Of a stretch of 64,000 bases of DNA, positions 33,589 to 45,561 are shown in pieces. The first letter of the stretch is position 1. Every line of letters starts with the position of its first letter. Both the position numbers and the translations under genes were made by a program. Source of the stretch: Neurospora tetraspora (Eukaryota > Ascomycota > Sordariomycetes > Sordariales > Sordariaceae); assembly GCF_033439725.1 (NCBI RefSeq), contig NW_026944389.1, forward strand, positions 2,170,001-2,234,000, given 5' to 3'. The notes below the pieces were generated by a model. The model made no database searches. It was not told where the DNA came from and worked only from the letters and a program-made list of their open reading frames with translations.

Positions 33589-35979
33589 AGCGGTTGTTAA
33601 ATTAATACCAAGGGACGGTTTGTTTCAGCAGCAGCAAGTAGCACTAGCTAGCACAATTGGTTATCAGTTTCAGGCTCTATCTTCATGACGATCTGAATAT
33701 TCGAACGTCAGGGATTCGTTGCATACTTTACCCTAACCCTGAGCGTCCAACAATTCATCGGGCCTATCGATGCGTCTCACACCTCACCAACGCAAGGCGC
33801 AGCCAACAGCCCAACAGAAGACCGAAACTGGTGCCTTCAAGCAGTTACATCGTCATACACCGGATAGGCTGCCCGAACACGAATGGTCTTTGGTCGTTGG
33901 CAACGTTGTAATACAGTAGTGTAAGGTACTGGCAAACGGTACTGCAGCCCAAAGCCGGTTTTTTGGGTATCATCGTTGGCTTCATCTGAGGATACTATTG
34001 GTTTATCATTTTGCGCGCATTGATACATCGCTTCGATGTGTTGCCTGTGGTGCGTAGATAGTAAAGACGGGGCCTTGATTGTTCAGACATGGAAAGTTTG
34101 GCTTGGTTTGACACACCACAACCACGAAGTATTTTGACCTCCGGCAGTTGGTGACCAAACATCCAGGGCAAACGGTGTTACCAATGAAGGACATGAAAAA
34201 GCCAAGTTCGGCCAAGGAAAACAAGCCTTCGCCATCCATCAGCATCTCGAAATCTCATGGCATTTCATGGCAATCGCTTGGCGAAAAAGCTTGATTGCAC
34301 TTTCCATTGTTGTCAAGACTTTTCTGTAGTGTACATACCTTCGGTGCCCCGTAAGAAAGGCGGTGGCCGGTGGGTAGGAGTTCAGTTTGTCTCTTGTCGG
34401 CACTCAAACATATCGAGATCCTGTAGGTCGCCGGCGGTGGGACATCATCTTGTTTTGTTTCGTTTCCTGGCTCTAGGTACTGGCAGTTTTAAAATCTTGA
34501 TGCCCTTGGTGTTTTGGATAGAGTAAATTCTAACGTTGGGTATCGACGTCATACAGGGGTTGTGGTCTTTGACGTACGGCCAAGTTTTTTTCGGCAGCTT
34601 CCGAACGGGCAGGTACCGGTACGTATGGAGGAAGTAACTTCTACTTCCTTGCATGTGAGGGATGCCGCCTGCCTGGCCAGCAGTTGGTAATGAAAGGAAT
34701 GATGGAAATGTGGAAGGTGTGAAAGAAGAAGTATGAGACTGGGACACAATATCTTTTTCGCAAGACGATGTTTCGAGGTTACCTTAGGTATAGAGGTGTG
34801 CACGAGAATCTTGATACCGGAGTGAATTACCGGGTAATGTACGTACAGATGGAATGGACGACATCTGCATTGCGACTGGACCCTGGAGTCCCTGGATAAG
34901 CTCCTCTTTTTACGCATTGTTTCCCAGAGATATCCAATTGCAATTCCAAACTTACCAAATCGCATGTGCTCGATTACGTCTTGGGTTAGCTAGTAGGGGT
35001 TGCACCCCATTTTGCTCCATCCCTCGAGCAACCTGAAACCCCTGATGCTGGGAATGGAGTCAGTCTAGCCGCCATGGAGAATGTTCAGCTACGATCGTCG
35101 AATGTGGAGACGGAGGGAGACCGCCTCCCTTCGTTTGGAGCTCGAGTGGTGTTCGTAAAGTATGAACGGCGCACAACGAAGAATCACCAACAAAGTAGGT
35201 AGTTGGTAGGGTCTTCTTTGTTGGGAATAGAAATGCTGAAATTGGGTGAAGGGAAAGCTCACGTGATGACAATACATAGGTACTCGAGGTACTACGTGTA
35301 CCTATCAATAACCAAGTTTCACCCCTGTCACTTCCGTTGTTCATAGCAACATGTATCGGCCACACACACCATTCCAACCTCTTTCAATCCAGATTTTTTT
35401 CTCCCTGTGACTACCTTTCACTTCTCGAACAAAACCTTTGGTCCAAGTCTTCTCCCTTCTTACGGCAAGCTATCGCGCCTCTCCTCTATTGCGCATACAC
35501 TGCCCATCCCTCGACGCTTGTCAACGTGGGATCGGATCGTCCCACGCCTCATTTTGTTTTAAGCGACTAATTTCGGCGCTTCCCTAACTTGCAGGGAAGA
35601 ATCCCCTTCTACATCTTCGAACCTACAACTCTTCTCCTAATCAATATCCCGCACGGTAACGTTTTCAACATCATCGCCGAAGACTTGCTCCTGGAGGGCG
35701 CCTTGGCGGAGAAACGACCAAGAATTACCAGCACCGAGGGGCTAGCAAGCTCACCTTTCGTAGGACCGAGACCGAGACATTCACACCGATTTGCGCATCT
35801 CTCCCGGATTCCAAATTCGAATTGACCCGGCACCCGAACGCATCGCCAAAAAAAACGACTGCGATTTGCTTCCGAAGGCGCAACATCGACTGGACGACAC
35901 GAGTCTAAGGCTTTTAAGGCGGTCTGACTGAGCGTGAGTGCGAGCGCAAGTTGAGAAGGAATAGAGCAATCGAGTAATC
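33589..35979. other. Intergenic 2.4 kb between DBP10 and CAX
   Basis: No supported gene; open frames are short and compositionally random. Features seen: a CACGTG box at 35260-35265, a perfect 8-bp inverted repeat ATAGGTAC ... GTACCTAT at 35276-35305 with further GGTAC copies inside it, and another GGTACCGGTAC near 34611-34621. From about 35330 to 35980 the plus strand is CT-rich and probably leader of the exchanger gene. Confidence 0.45.
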
Positions 35980-38235
35980 ATGGCTTGTAAGTATCTTGCA
36001 TCTGCCCAATTACATCAACACCCGCCAACCCCGAATACCAACCCTTCATGCCCTCCACGCTGTGCCCAACACAAAATCGGCCGCCCTGCCGCATGCGCAA
36101 ATGGTCCGCCCAACGGGGCTGTGTACTCATCACTTTTTGTTCCAACATTACCATTGAACTCCCAACGCGCAATTCCGTGGCCGGGTTAACAAACATATAT
36201 CACCCTTGGCTCACGAGTGCGGCATCACAAAATCTATGGATAAGGGCCTTGATTTACAGGAGCCATTCCACGCTATGAAACAAAATCTAATCCAATGTCT
36301 TTTAATCTAGTCAACAATTTCAGGGTGAGGCAGGAGGCGCATCGCGTGAGCCGCGACAGCAACTCGATCATGAACCCCTGGCGAAACAAGAGAAGCTCGA
36401 CCTGGGACGTGCCCGAGTCACAACGCTACTCTCAGCCGCCGATGGCGCTCGAAGGACTCGACGATACGTCGCCCATCAAACACTCAGCAACGGCGCCATC
36501 ACGGGTATCCAATGGCTACAACAGTGCAAATGGAGAGCCCTCTTACAACCACGCGAATATCGAGATGCAGGACATGGAGCCCACCAGCCAGATGACTGGG
36601 CTTACGGGGGAGACAAATGTGGAATCAACACAGGTCCCTACGGGTTCCGCACATCAACGCAACGGTAGCCTCAGTCTTATACGCAGGAGGACAGGCGCCA
36701 ACGATTCGCGGACCGAACTGAACGGCGCAGGACAAAAGGTGGCCGAGAAGGAAAATGAGAAGAAGGAGAGGACTTTCTTCAAGCACCTCCAGCCCAAGGA
36801 GCCGTTCACCGTGGGAAATCAGATTCGGCGCACATTGTTGAACTCGTGGCTCAACGTTCTACTCGTCGCGGCGCCGGTAGGTATTGCGATCAACTATGTT
36901 GAGTCGGTACCCCGCGTTGCGGTGTTCGTTGTCAACTTCATTGCCATCGTTCCTCTTGCGGCCATGCTGGGTTTTGCGACGGAGGAGATTGCATTGAGAA
37001 CGGGCGAAGTACTGGGCGGACTTTTGAATGCCAGTTTCGGGTAAGTATCAACTTCATTGGTTAGGGCGGTAGAGAACAGTGCTAACACTCCCACAGCAAT
37101 GCTGTTGAGTTGATTGTGGCTGTTATTGCTCTGACGCACAACGAGATTGTCGTCGTACAGACTTCACTCATCGGCAGTATCTTGTCCAACCTTCTTCTGG
37201 TTATGGGAATGTGCTTCTTCTGCGGTGGTCTCAACAGACGGGAACAGTTTTTCAACACGACCGTCGCCCAAACAGCGGCGAGTTTACTTGCGCTTGCCGT
37301 CGCCAGTGTCATTGTACCTACGGTCTTTGACATGGCGGCTAACACAGATGACAAAAAGGTGGCGCAAATTTCACGCGGCGTCTCCATTATTCTGCTTTTC
37401 GTTTACGGTGGTTATCTCCTGTTCCAGCTAAAGACCCACTCCGCCGTCTTCGCCGAGGAGAGTCAAAAGGTCGCGGCCAAGCCATTCAACTTACGAGGCG
37501 GCAAGGATCTCAAGGACGGCGCCATTTCCCAGGGCTTGGTAGGCCCTGCTGGTATGGTAGGAGGCCACGCGGTTCCTTCGCAGGCCAACAATGAGAGCAT
37601 CCGCAACCACCTGGACACCGCGTCCCATCAGGAGGAGGAGGAGGAGGAGGAGGAAGGCGAGGAGCCGCAGCTGCACTTCATTGTCGCCGTTGTCACCTTG
37701 GTCATCGCTACTGTGATCATCGCGTTTTGCGCCGAGTACATGGTCGACGGCATCAGTGCCATTACCGCCGGAGACAAAGTCAGCAAAGAGTTCGTTGGCC
37801 TTATCCTGCTGCCCATTGTCGGAAATGCCGCCGAGCACGCCACTGCTGTCACGGTCGCCATCAAGGACAAGATGGATCTGGCCATCGGTGTGGCCGTCGG
37901 TTCGAGCATGCAGGTCGCCCTGTTCGTCATCCCTCTGCTCGTTATTATCGGCTGGGGAATGGGCATCGAGGATATGTCGCTCAGCTTCGACACGTTTCAG
38001 GTGGCGGTGCTGTTCGTTTCGGTGCTGCTGGTTAACTACCTCATTGCAGACGGAAAGAGCCATTGGCTCGAGGGGATGCTGCTTATTTGTCTGTATCTCA
38101 TCGTGGCTGTCTGCGCTTGGTGTAAGTTTGATGATATCTGCCCAACCTCCCTGGCACTCTTTGATGCTAATGTGTTTTTCCTTCTCTACAGTTTACCCGA
38201 ATTCTTGTGATGGCCCTGAGTGCAAAGGGTCCTGA
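35980..38235 (+). CDS. Vacuolar Ca2+/H+ exchanger (CAX family)
   Basis: Cation/proton antiporter that loads Ca2+ into the vacuole; orthologue group of yeast VCX1 and Neurospora CAX. Exons 35980-35986, 36311-37040, 37097-38121 and 38192-38235 encode 601 residues. The first coding exon is seven nucleotides (ATGGCTT) and splices to TCAACAATTTC, giving M-A-F-N-N-F. An ATG at 36295 that reads through the acceptor would be an alternative start. A 160-residue hydrophilic N-terminus precedes about eleven membrane helices. The two signature alpha repeats are visible: GNAVELIVAVIALTHNEIVVVQ in the first half and GNAAEHATAVTVAIKDKMDLAIG in the second. An acidic loop (HQEEEEEEEEGEE) separates the halves, as in the family. 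The end is altered by a 16-bp tandem duplication (see that entry). In other fungi these genes respond to calcineurin/Crz1. Confidence 0.9.
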
Positions 38236-38247
38236 GTGCAAAGGGTA
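38206..38247 (+). repeat. 16-bp tandem duplication over the CAX stop codon
   Basis: The unit CCTGAGTGCAAAGGGT occurs twice in direct succession, at about 38214-38229 and 38230-38245. The coding frame leaves the first copy and ends at a TGA at the start of the second copy (GPECKGS-stop). Without the duplication the frame would have read GPECKG and stopped at the TAA just after the unit. The change costs one residue at most, so it is probably neutral. Confidence 0.75.
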
Positions 38248-38731
38248 AAGCACGGCCTGAAAACAACTTGATGAAGATGGATACGATGCCCAATTTCGAT
38301 TAGACACATATTATACGTTTGAGAGCAATGACTCGTTATTTCAGTTGGCACGCGGTCTTTTTTCTTTCGATTCTAACGACACAACATTTCTTAGCTAGCG
38401 CGCGCCAGATTTTTTACTAGAAACGAGCAAGCAAGCAGCCCAGTTACACTATCCTATCCGACGTACATATTTTAAAGTAGGGACCTCCAAGGCTCATGAT
38501 CGGGCGTCGAGGTACTACTAATAGGCTGATGACCATGTATCTGTCAGCGGGAAGGGAATGCACGAAAGGATAAACCACCCAAGGGGGTGGACAAGAAGGA
38601 ATCATAGTGGTAAAAAGGGAGAGACGAGAATAGGAATGGGAGGAAATAGCATAAATGGAGATATGTCAACTCTCCAAATTAGAACATATAAACCCAACAA
38701 CAACAACCAACTTTCAACAATCAGGAAACAT
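38236..38731. other. Intergenic region between CAX and tRNA-Asn
   Basis: No coding signal. AT-rich sequence with a TATAAA at 38687-38692, 40-45 bp before the tRNA gene, a position where upstream TATA boxes assist TFIIIB at some fungal tRNA genes. Confidence 0.5.
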
Positions 38732-38805
38732 TCCCTCGTGGCGCAATTGGCTAGCGCGTCAGACTGTTAATCTGGAGGCTGTAAGTTCGATCCTTACCGA
38801 GGGAG
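38732..38805 (+). tRNA. tRNA-Asn (anticodon GTT)
   Basis: A complete cloverleaf can be drawn: acceptor stem TCCCTCG (38732-38738) pairs with CGAGGGA (38798-38804), discriminator G at 38805. The anticodon loop CTGTTAA, framed by CAGA/TCTG, shows anticodon GTT. The T arm GTAAG-TTCGATC-CTTAC is perfect. A box-like sequence TGGCGCAATTGG and B box AGTTCGATCCT are in place. No intron. A TTTTT run at 38819-38823 fits RNA polymerase III termination. Confidence 0.95.
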
Positions 38806-39510
38806 GTTGAAATTCTTCTTTTTGCGTCATTTTTGTCTGCAAGCGGTATGGATTCTGGTGATGCGATGCAGTGCAGGCAGGGATGGGGCGTAACCGTGCT
38901 GTATCTCATCGATACTTCTTTTTTTTAGACGGTTGTTGTATTTTTCTGTCCTGCCGGCGAATATCATGTCATATCGAACAGGATGATGGTAATTACATAT
39001 GTTGAGCAACTCCAGGTGTTCGTCGTCGGTAGTAGAGATTTCTATCGGTTGGCCTTGCAGAATAGAGTTATGGGAAAGCTTACATGGTGGACTCTTTAAT
39101 GTGCAAGGAGCAGTTACGACAAGCGAAACGAATCCATCGTCAGTCTTTGAAAGCGACCACTTAAGCCAGAAATAGTTGCGACTGTGAGAATTTGTACAAC
39201 CAGACAGCATGCAGGATACTTGAGCTCAAGACAGTTGACACTCATCTCGCTCTGATATTCACTATATACACTTTTGACCTGGCATCGTACTGAATGAACA
39301 GTCACTGTTATAGTAAGTAGGTAATACTTCAACTTCGTATTTTCATATCATGTTCCGATACGCTGCCTGTCATCATTTTCATTCAATCTCCATCCATACT
39401 TTTACATCTTTTCAAACATCATGGGACAAGAAACATCTTGACCCATCCACTTCCCAACATCATCATGTCCTATCTCCCCCTACCGCCCTATCCCTCCTTC
39501 ACACTCTCCC
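38806..39510. other. Intergenic region between tRNA-Asn and the 3' end of IML1
   Basis: Starts with the Pol III terminator T run. No gene or repeat recognised in the rest; expected to include the IML1 3' untranslated region. Confidence 0.5.
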
Positions 39511-42500
39511 TCAGTCCTCACTAGCACCTCCCCCAGCACCACCACCACTGTTTCCACCACTTGTTCCACTACCACCACCACCACCAGCCGCAGCTCCCGC
39601 CGCCGCCGCCGCCGCCGCCGCCTGAGCAGCCGCAGCAGCAGCCGACGCACCTCCCCCAATCCCCAAACCAATCCTACTCCCCATCACCCCCTCCTGCACG
39701 CTCGCTCTCCTCAACATCATCGGATGGGGATGAGCCGACGCAGCCGACAACAAGCTCGGACTTCCCACTCTCACAGGACTGATTCCCAACCCGGTCCCGC
39801 TGCCCACCAGTTGCAAATCACTCAAGTTGCTGAGGCCGGTGCCGCCTGTTGCGGCTAGCACGCCCGGAGGAAGACCGAGGGTGGGGATGTTGGTGTCGGG
39901 GACTGTGTGACCCGTACCAGTGGCGGTGCCAGTGCCGAGGTGACGAGGAGTGGAGGCGAGGGTTGAGTAGTCTTTCGTTGCTGTGGTTGACAGCACCGTC
40001 ACGGGCGCGAGGCCGGGGGTGGTGTTGGGTGCGGGCGGGTGCGCTTCGCGCTCGAGGATTTCGCGGTAAAAGGCCTCGAGGGCGGAGCGGTCGCGGCAGA
40101 AGGATTCGAGCTCGTCTTTGACCACCTCAGGGTCTTGGCTCATGGGGGTTACAGGGACTGTGACGGTTGAGCGGTTGAGGGATTGGCCTGTGATGCCGAA
40201 GCCGTTGGTTGAGGGGGGGCCGCTGGCCATGGGCCCCATCAGGTGCGGCCGGAGGGCGGGGGAGAGGAAGGCTGTTGTTGGTTTGACGAGCGGGGAGGGA
40301 ACGGCGGTCGGCTGGTCTGGGTGGGCATTGGGTCCGTAGAGGCCTGGTGTTGAGATGCGGCCGGGGCCGGGGCCGGGACCGAGGTTGTCGCCCCCGGCTC
40401 CGCCTCCGCCTCCCTTCTGCTGCATCTCCTTCTCGCGCTGGGCGGCGGTGCGGTTGTTGTAGAGACGGTTGGCTAAGATGAGAATGTCGCCTTCGTCTGT
40501 GATCTCGGCGATGAGAGTACCAGATCGGTGAATGAACTGCGTGTACTTGAAGTCTGGCTTGCCCCATGAATAAGACACGTCGACGTTGTAGGGGAAGCTG
40601 GACGCTGGCTCCATGTCGAGAACAAAGTCAAACTTTCTTAGGAGAGCCCTCTGATAGAAATGCCGCCCCGGCTGTGCTTGAGGAGTAAACGAATTGGGAT
40701 CAAAGTAGGTGATGGGCTGTTGATTCGGTGGTTGGACAGCCAGCTTGATCACGTACGGTCGGCGGAACGGGTTGATCTCCGTTATATCGCAAGCTTCAGC
40801 GATAGGAACCTCAACAAGCCGGAGCCCATACAAGGCCGCCTCACGAGCCCATGCCTCGATAGCATCTTCGATCAACTTGGCGGTTACGTTCATCCAGTCG
40901 ATTCTGATGTGGTAACAGTTGTCGGGGTTGTGAAGTCTATCGTAATGCAGATCAACCACTTCGGGCCGGTAAGAGCGCTTTCGATGGTCTACGTCGTATT
41001 TTATGACTTTGCTCAGAACCACCCTGGGCTTCTTGCCACCGGCCATCATAGCTGCCGTTGGGGTCACCGTTCCAGACGTGGGAGAACTGTCCTCGTGGAT
41101 AGACGTTGGCCTCGACATCGACACATTGGACCTTGGCGAATCCCGTACTTCCGAATGCGGTGTTGATGGGACAGACACTGGAACCCGCCTTGTGTTGAAC
41201 CAGCCTGGCGGGTTAGGTTTTGCATAGTCGCTGCTGATCTGGTAGAAATACTGGCCATCCCTAAAAGGATGACGCCTTTCAACGTGCACGAAGAGGCCGC
41301 CGCCTTCCTTCCTTCCCTCTTTGCTGTCATCCTTTGACTTGTCATCTGAAGTGACCATCAGACGGTTACCGAGCTCCTCGGCTTCCTCTCTGTCTTCCAA
41401 GTCTTCAAAGTTCTCGAGGAGCCAGGTGGTCATGTCAGACCCAATGAAGCAGTTATAATGAAGGCGCAAATGCCAGCGCCGGTTTTGCATACGAATGCCT
41501 CCATTCTCCACGGGCTGCTGGATAGCCTCTGCCAATGCCACGAGACTGAAATTCTTCTTTGAGAATTTCTCTCTGCTTGTGACCAGCTGACCCTTCCTGT
41601 GCCCACCTTCGAGGCCCTCAAACAGCGGAAGGGTTTCCAGCTCGGCCGCAATGACTACAGATGGGTCTTCTGTCTTGTAGACGATATCAAGGGGGTTCAT
41701 ATCCTTTTTGCGGCGCGATGCTTGAAAGCTCCGTTCGCTCGCCGGGACGTACCTGTGTTTCTGCCACATCTGGGCGAGTTTCCGGATACCTTCGATGCGG
41801 ATCTCTTCCTCACTGTCCCCATATTGCGTCTTGGGGAAAAACGAGTGTCTAGCAGTCATTGGTATCAGGACGAACCTAGCGCGCCAGAACCTCAGATGTT
41901 CTGACAACTCGTCATTATGTCCTGCAACGAATGCATCAACATAATTCCAGTTTCTATCGGGCGTAGGAGCCACCATGTCAAAGGGATGGGTTTTGTAACT
42001 GTAATCAAGTAGGGTTCGTATCGCCGGTTTGTACAAGTAACGGTCATCGTACAGTTCCGGCGAGGCGATCGGCTTCCGGACAAAGATATTAACTTCAATT
42101 TCGGTGCCATTCACGCACGAGAGTTGGTGAATCGTGTTGCCAACCGACATAAAGATGCTTGTACCATCCTCCGCTGTGTGGTCGCGGGAGAATATGTCGG
42201 TAACCTTGAGTTGCTTCTGGCCAAAGGCTTTAGCAACAGCTGGGCCGACAACGACTTGGAATCCTTGGCAGAATCTGAGACTGATCATCTCACGCAGCAT
42301 CTCGTCGCGTGACTTGGGTTCCTCGGCCAACTCATCATCGGCATTCTGCGAGACATTGTACGGTTGACGGTGGTACTCTGACTCGAACTGTGCCTTGGTA
42401 GGGAAGTATTCTGTGGTAAGTGGAACGGCAGCGGGGGAGCACAAAGACTTCCATTTCATCACCCGCGTCTCGTTTGGCCTAGGAAAGACATGTTGCCAAC

Positions 42501-45500
42501 GACTGTACAACGTGGCAATATCGACCTTGTTGCTATCAGGGTTCGACGGGTTGACCAACGTCAGCCAAGGTGACAACGCGGTTGTCGGCGATAAAGTTGA
42601 CGGTAATTCCGGTACCGCTCCGGCCAAAAGCTTGTTATTGTAAACCTTCTTCGCATCCTCGGCTCTGATTGCATCTGAGTAGAAGAGATCACGATTGTCA
42701 GGAACGTAATCGGCCCGTAGTGTTGAGGCGAGCATTGAGCCTGATAGCATGTTGGCTGCAGGGTCAGTTGGAATCTGTTGCGACTTGATTGGCATCGGCC
42801 GGCTTGGAGTGCCCTCGAAGTACTGATGGCCGGGCGCGAACGAGCCTGGTGTAGCGCCCCAAGGGGAGAAAGCGGGAGTTCCACTCGTAAACATCTGGGG
42901 CGACATTGACCGGTTGATTACTGCTTTGGCTGGAGTTGCAGCAGTGCCCGCACTCATCAGAGCCCTTGAAGATGTCAATGATCTATCAGCATTCGCACTT
43001 TCAATGCTAAGTTCTGCCGTCGCAGCTTTTGGTGCAGCAATGCGAAAACCGGAGCTGCCAAGGCTGATCTGCTTCATGAACTTTGGAACCTTTGGAATGA
43101 TTGTAGGTGAACGCTTGGAGTTGAGTTTGTCGAAGTCGACCGTCTTACGGTTACGCAATTCGGGTTTGTCGGCGTTGAAGCGCTGACCCAATCCATGCCC
43201 AGTTATTGTCATTTGTGAGGCACTCGTAGACGGCCTACGCTCAGTGTATGATGTCCCAAGAAGACTCGCGTCATCAGCATGGTGTCGCCTGACGGAATCA
43301 TCGTACTCCCGTACATGTCTCGGAAGCGCCAATGTGCGGCGTAATGACGGCTGGCGCGCTCTCGAGTCGTCGTAGTCCTGCAATTGCTTCCAAAGTGACT
43401 TTTCCCCCAACTTTGCGTGCTTATCCGGGGCGAATTTCTGAAACCCGTACACATGATCAAAGAGTGTTTCTGGGATGCGGGAGTTCTGTATGAAGACGTT
43501 GCCATCTTGATCAATGTACGGTTTCGGTACGTTGCTTGCCTGCAATGCCTTATGAGGGAAATAAGGATCCAGGTGCAACGGCTTGGTTTCGATCTCGTTG
43601 GTTTCCATGACGCTGCGCATTTGCAAGTCATACATGCGACATCTTATTAAGAAGTCGTCCCCTGACTGTGTTTGCGAAACATCAGAGACCGATAGAGCAA
43701 TGCCATGGTATGACAAGGTTTCTTCGGACTCGCCTGTCCAGTACGAGACATGTAGCCATTGCGGCAAAGCATAATTCCATTCGTCTTGGGCCGAGCCAGA
43801 GCCAGCATAATCACCATGAAGAGTGATGTCGGTGCCTCTGCTTGGGGAGTATGACCCCGCCATGCTGTTAAAGCTCTTATAGCTCCCAATCATCGGCGCT
43901 GTCTGTTTGGGAGTACTGGAAAGACTCGGGGCTGTTTTTGCCTTGTGATGATGTGTCGGTTCTGTCGAGTACTCGGGGTTGCGGTACCGGAACAAGGGCA
44001 CGGAGTGGAGGGGAGCTTTGGGTATGCATATAAGATCAATACCAATCCCATTTCCAACCAAGGCTTCGGTGGTACGGCGCAGTGCGTCGTACTCGACTTC
44101 AAAGATACCTGGACTAGGGCTTATGACGATGACAGATATGCCGGTTCGCATCAGATCACGATCTATGTAATCGTGCGCAAACAGCGAGGATGCCATGTTG
44201 ATTGCCTCTAGAAAATTGCCATAAATGGCCCTTGACGCCTCGGCCTTTATTCTGTTCAAGGCTGCTTGCTGGTCGGCTGGGTCGTCTGAAGAAGAAAAGG
44301 AGTGCATGGCCTTCTGATGGAAGGTGCTGATATCTCTTCGGAAGTAATTGAACTCGCGCTTCAACTGGTAGAGGATTTTGGTCCACTCGCCGCTACCCAT
44401 GTCGCTCACAACAACGCGGTAGAAGTCCTTATAGGGGCGACGATCGCCAGACGACTGGACACCGGTGTAGTAGTCATTATGAACGTCCGGATTGCCCAAT
44501 TCGGTGGAGATGCCTGTGTCATACTCAACCCGAGCAAAGAGAACAATACTGACAAGGTGCCTGACTTTAAGTGATGCCCACTTCTTAAACAAGGCGGGCA
44601 GAAAGCCGTTTACAACCTTGTTGAACATGATCTCACCAGAACCATCTGAATCGAAGTCCCACATTTCGCGCGCCATCTGGATAAAAAGCACGTACCGGGC
44701 AGACTCGCTTCGGAAGATGGGTTTTGTATTGTGGCCGAAGAATGCGGATGGTACCTTGCGGCCCTCGACATAGACAGCGGTAACCTGAGCCTTGAGAGTG
44801 CCCATGAACAGAACCATTTGGCCTTTGTAGACAGTCCTCTCTGAAAGCTCACGAACAGCCAACTGCCACATGTCGGAGCGGGACATGTACTGGTCTCTGA
44901 AGCAAAGCTCGACATGAGAGGCCTCGATGGCTGGGTTATGATCATCAATCTAAATAGTTTAGTAAGGGTTCTACGCGGCTACAAGTAAGGAGTGGGGGCG
45001 TACTGGGGTCAGGGTAACCTGCGAACCCTTCCTCATGCCGAAGACATCAGCAATATGCTTTGCGACGTAGACTTCAACACTCGGGTAGCGGGCTTTGAGT
45101 TCCTTGGGCATGTCCTTGACGACAAAGATGTAACGCTGTTGACTTTCTGCAGCCTCTTTCGTGCGGTCCGGTGGGGGCTGTTTGTGATGATGGTGATGAT
45201 GGTGGTGGTGGTGATGGTGATGAGAACCTTGCGCTTGCTTCTCCGAATCAGGCCGGAAGACGTCGATAGCCATGAGGCTGCCTGGTTTTGCCTCATCGCC
45301 TATGAGATCAAGATTGAGCAAGACTTCATCGCGGGCAAAGGACTCGTTGACGGTGACGGTCCATCTCCTCTCAAAACGTAAGCGCCTTGAGGATGAAGAG
45401 GGCCGGTCACGGATGGTCGAGTTACTAGAGACGGTATCCGGGGACCGGGGCATATCCGGGATGCGCTCCAGGCTGTTTCTGCTGAACTGCCGGAGGTGCG

Positions 45501-45561
45501 ACGACCAGTTGGGCGGCCTGGCCTGTCCCGGCACCCCCGAAGAGACATTGCGCGACGCCAT
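39511..45561 (-). CDS. IML1: IML1, vacuolar-membrane SEACIT/GATOR1 subunit (DEPDC5 orthologue)
   Basis: Catalytic GTPase-activating subunit of the SEACIT (GATOR1) complex with NPR2 and NPR3, which switches off TORC1 at the vacuole when amino acids are scarce. Exons 45561-45004 and 44949-39511 encode 1998 residues. The intron joins VTLTP to [28 protein letters not shown] in frame. The conserved N-terminal part includes [19 protein letters not shown], the structural domain with [16 protein letters not shown], and the SABA-like region [18 protein letters not shown]. The middle holds the conserved [16 protein letters not shown] and [16 protein letters not shown]. The DEP domain is at [19 protein letters not shown] to [10 protein letters not shown], and the C-terminal domain follows ([21 protein letters not shown]). 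Oddities: a run of 13 histidines near residue 120, and a C-terminal tail of Ala, Gly and Pro runs. The start is the ATG at 45561. Confidence 0.95.
39560..39650. repeat. Trinucleotide runs encoding Ala/Gly tracts in the IML1 tail
   Basis: On the plus strand (ACC)n and (GCC/GCA)n runs lie at about 39538-39640. On the coding strand they translate to poly-Gly and poly-Ala tracts, including [19 protein letters not shown]. Such repeats vary in length between strains. Confidence 0.7.
45185..45232. repeat. (GAT/GGT)n run encoding 13 histidines in IML1
   Basis: On the plus strand, GATGATGGTGATGATGGTGG and onwards; on the coding strand CAC/CAT codons give an uninterrupted 13-His tract between SEKQAQGS and KQPPPD. 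The codon mixture (CAT and CAC) suggests it is not a very recent expansion. Confidence 0.75.
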
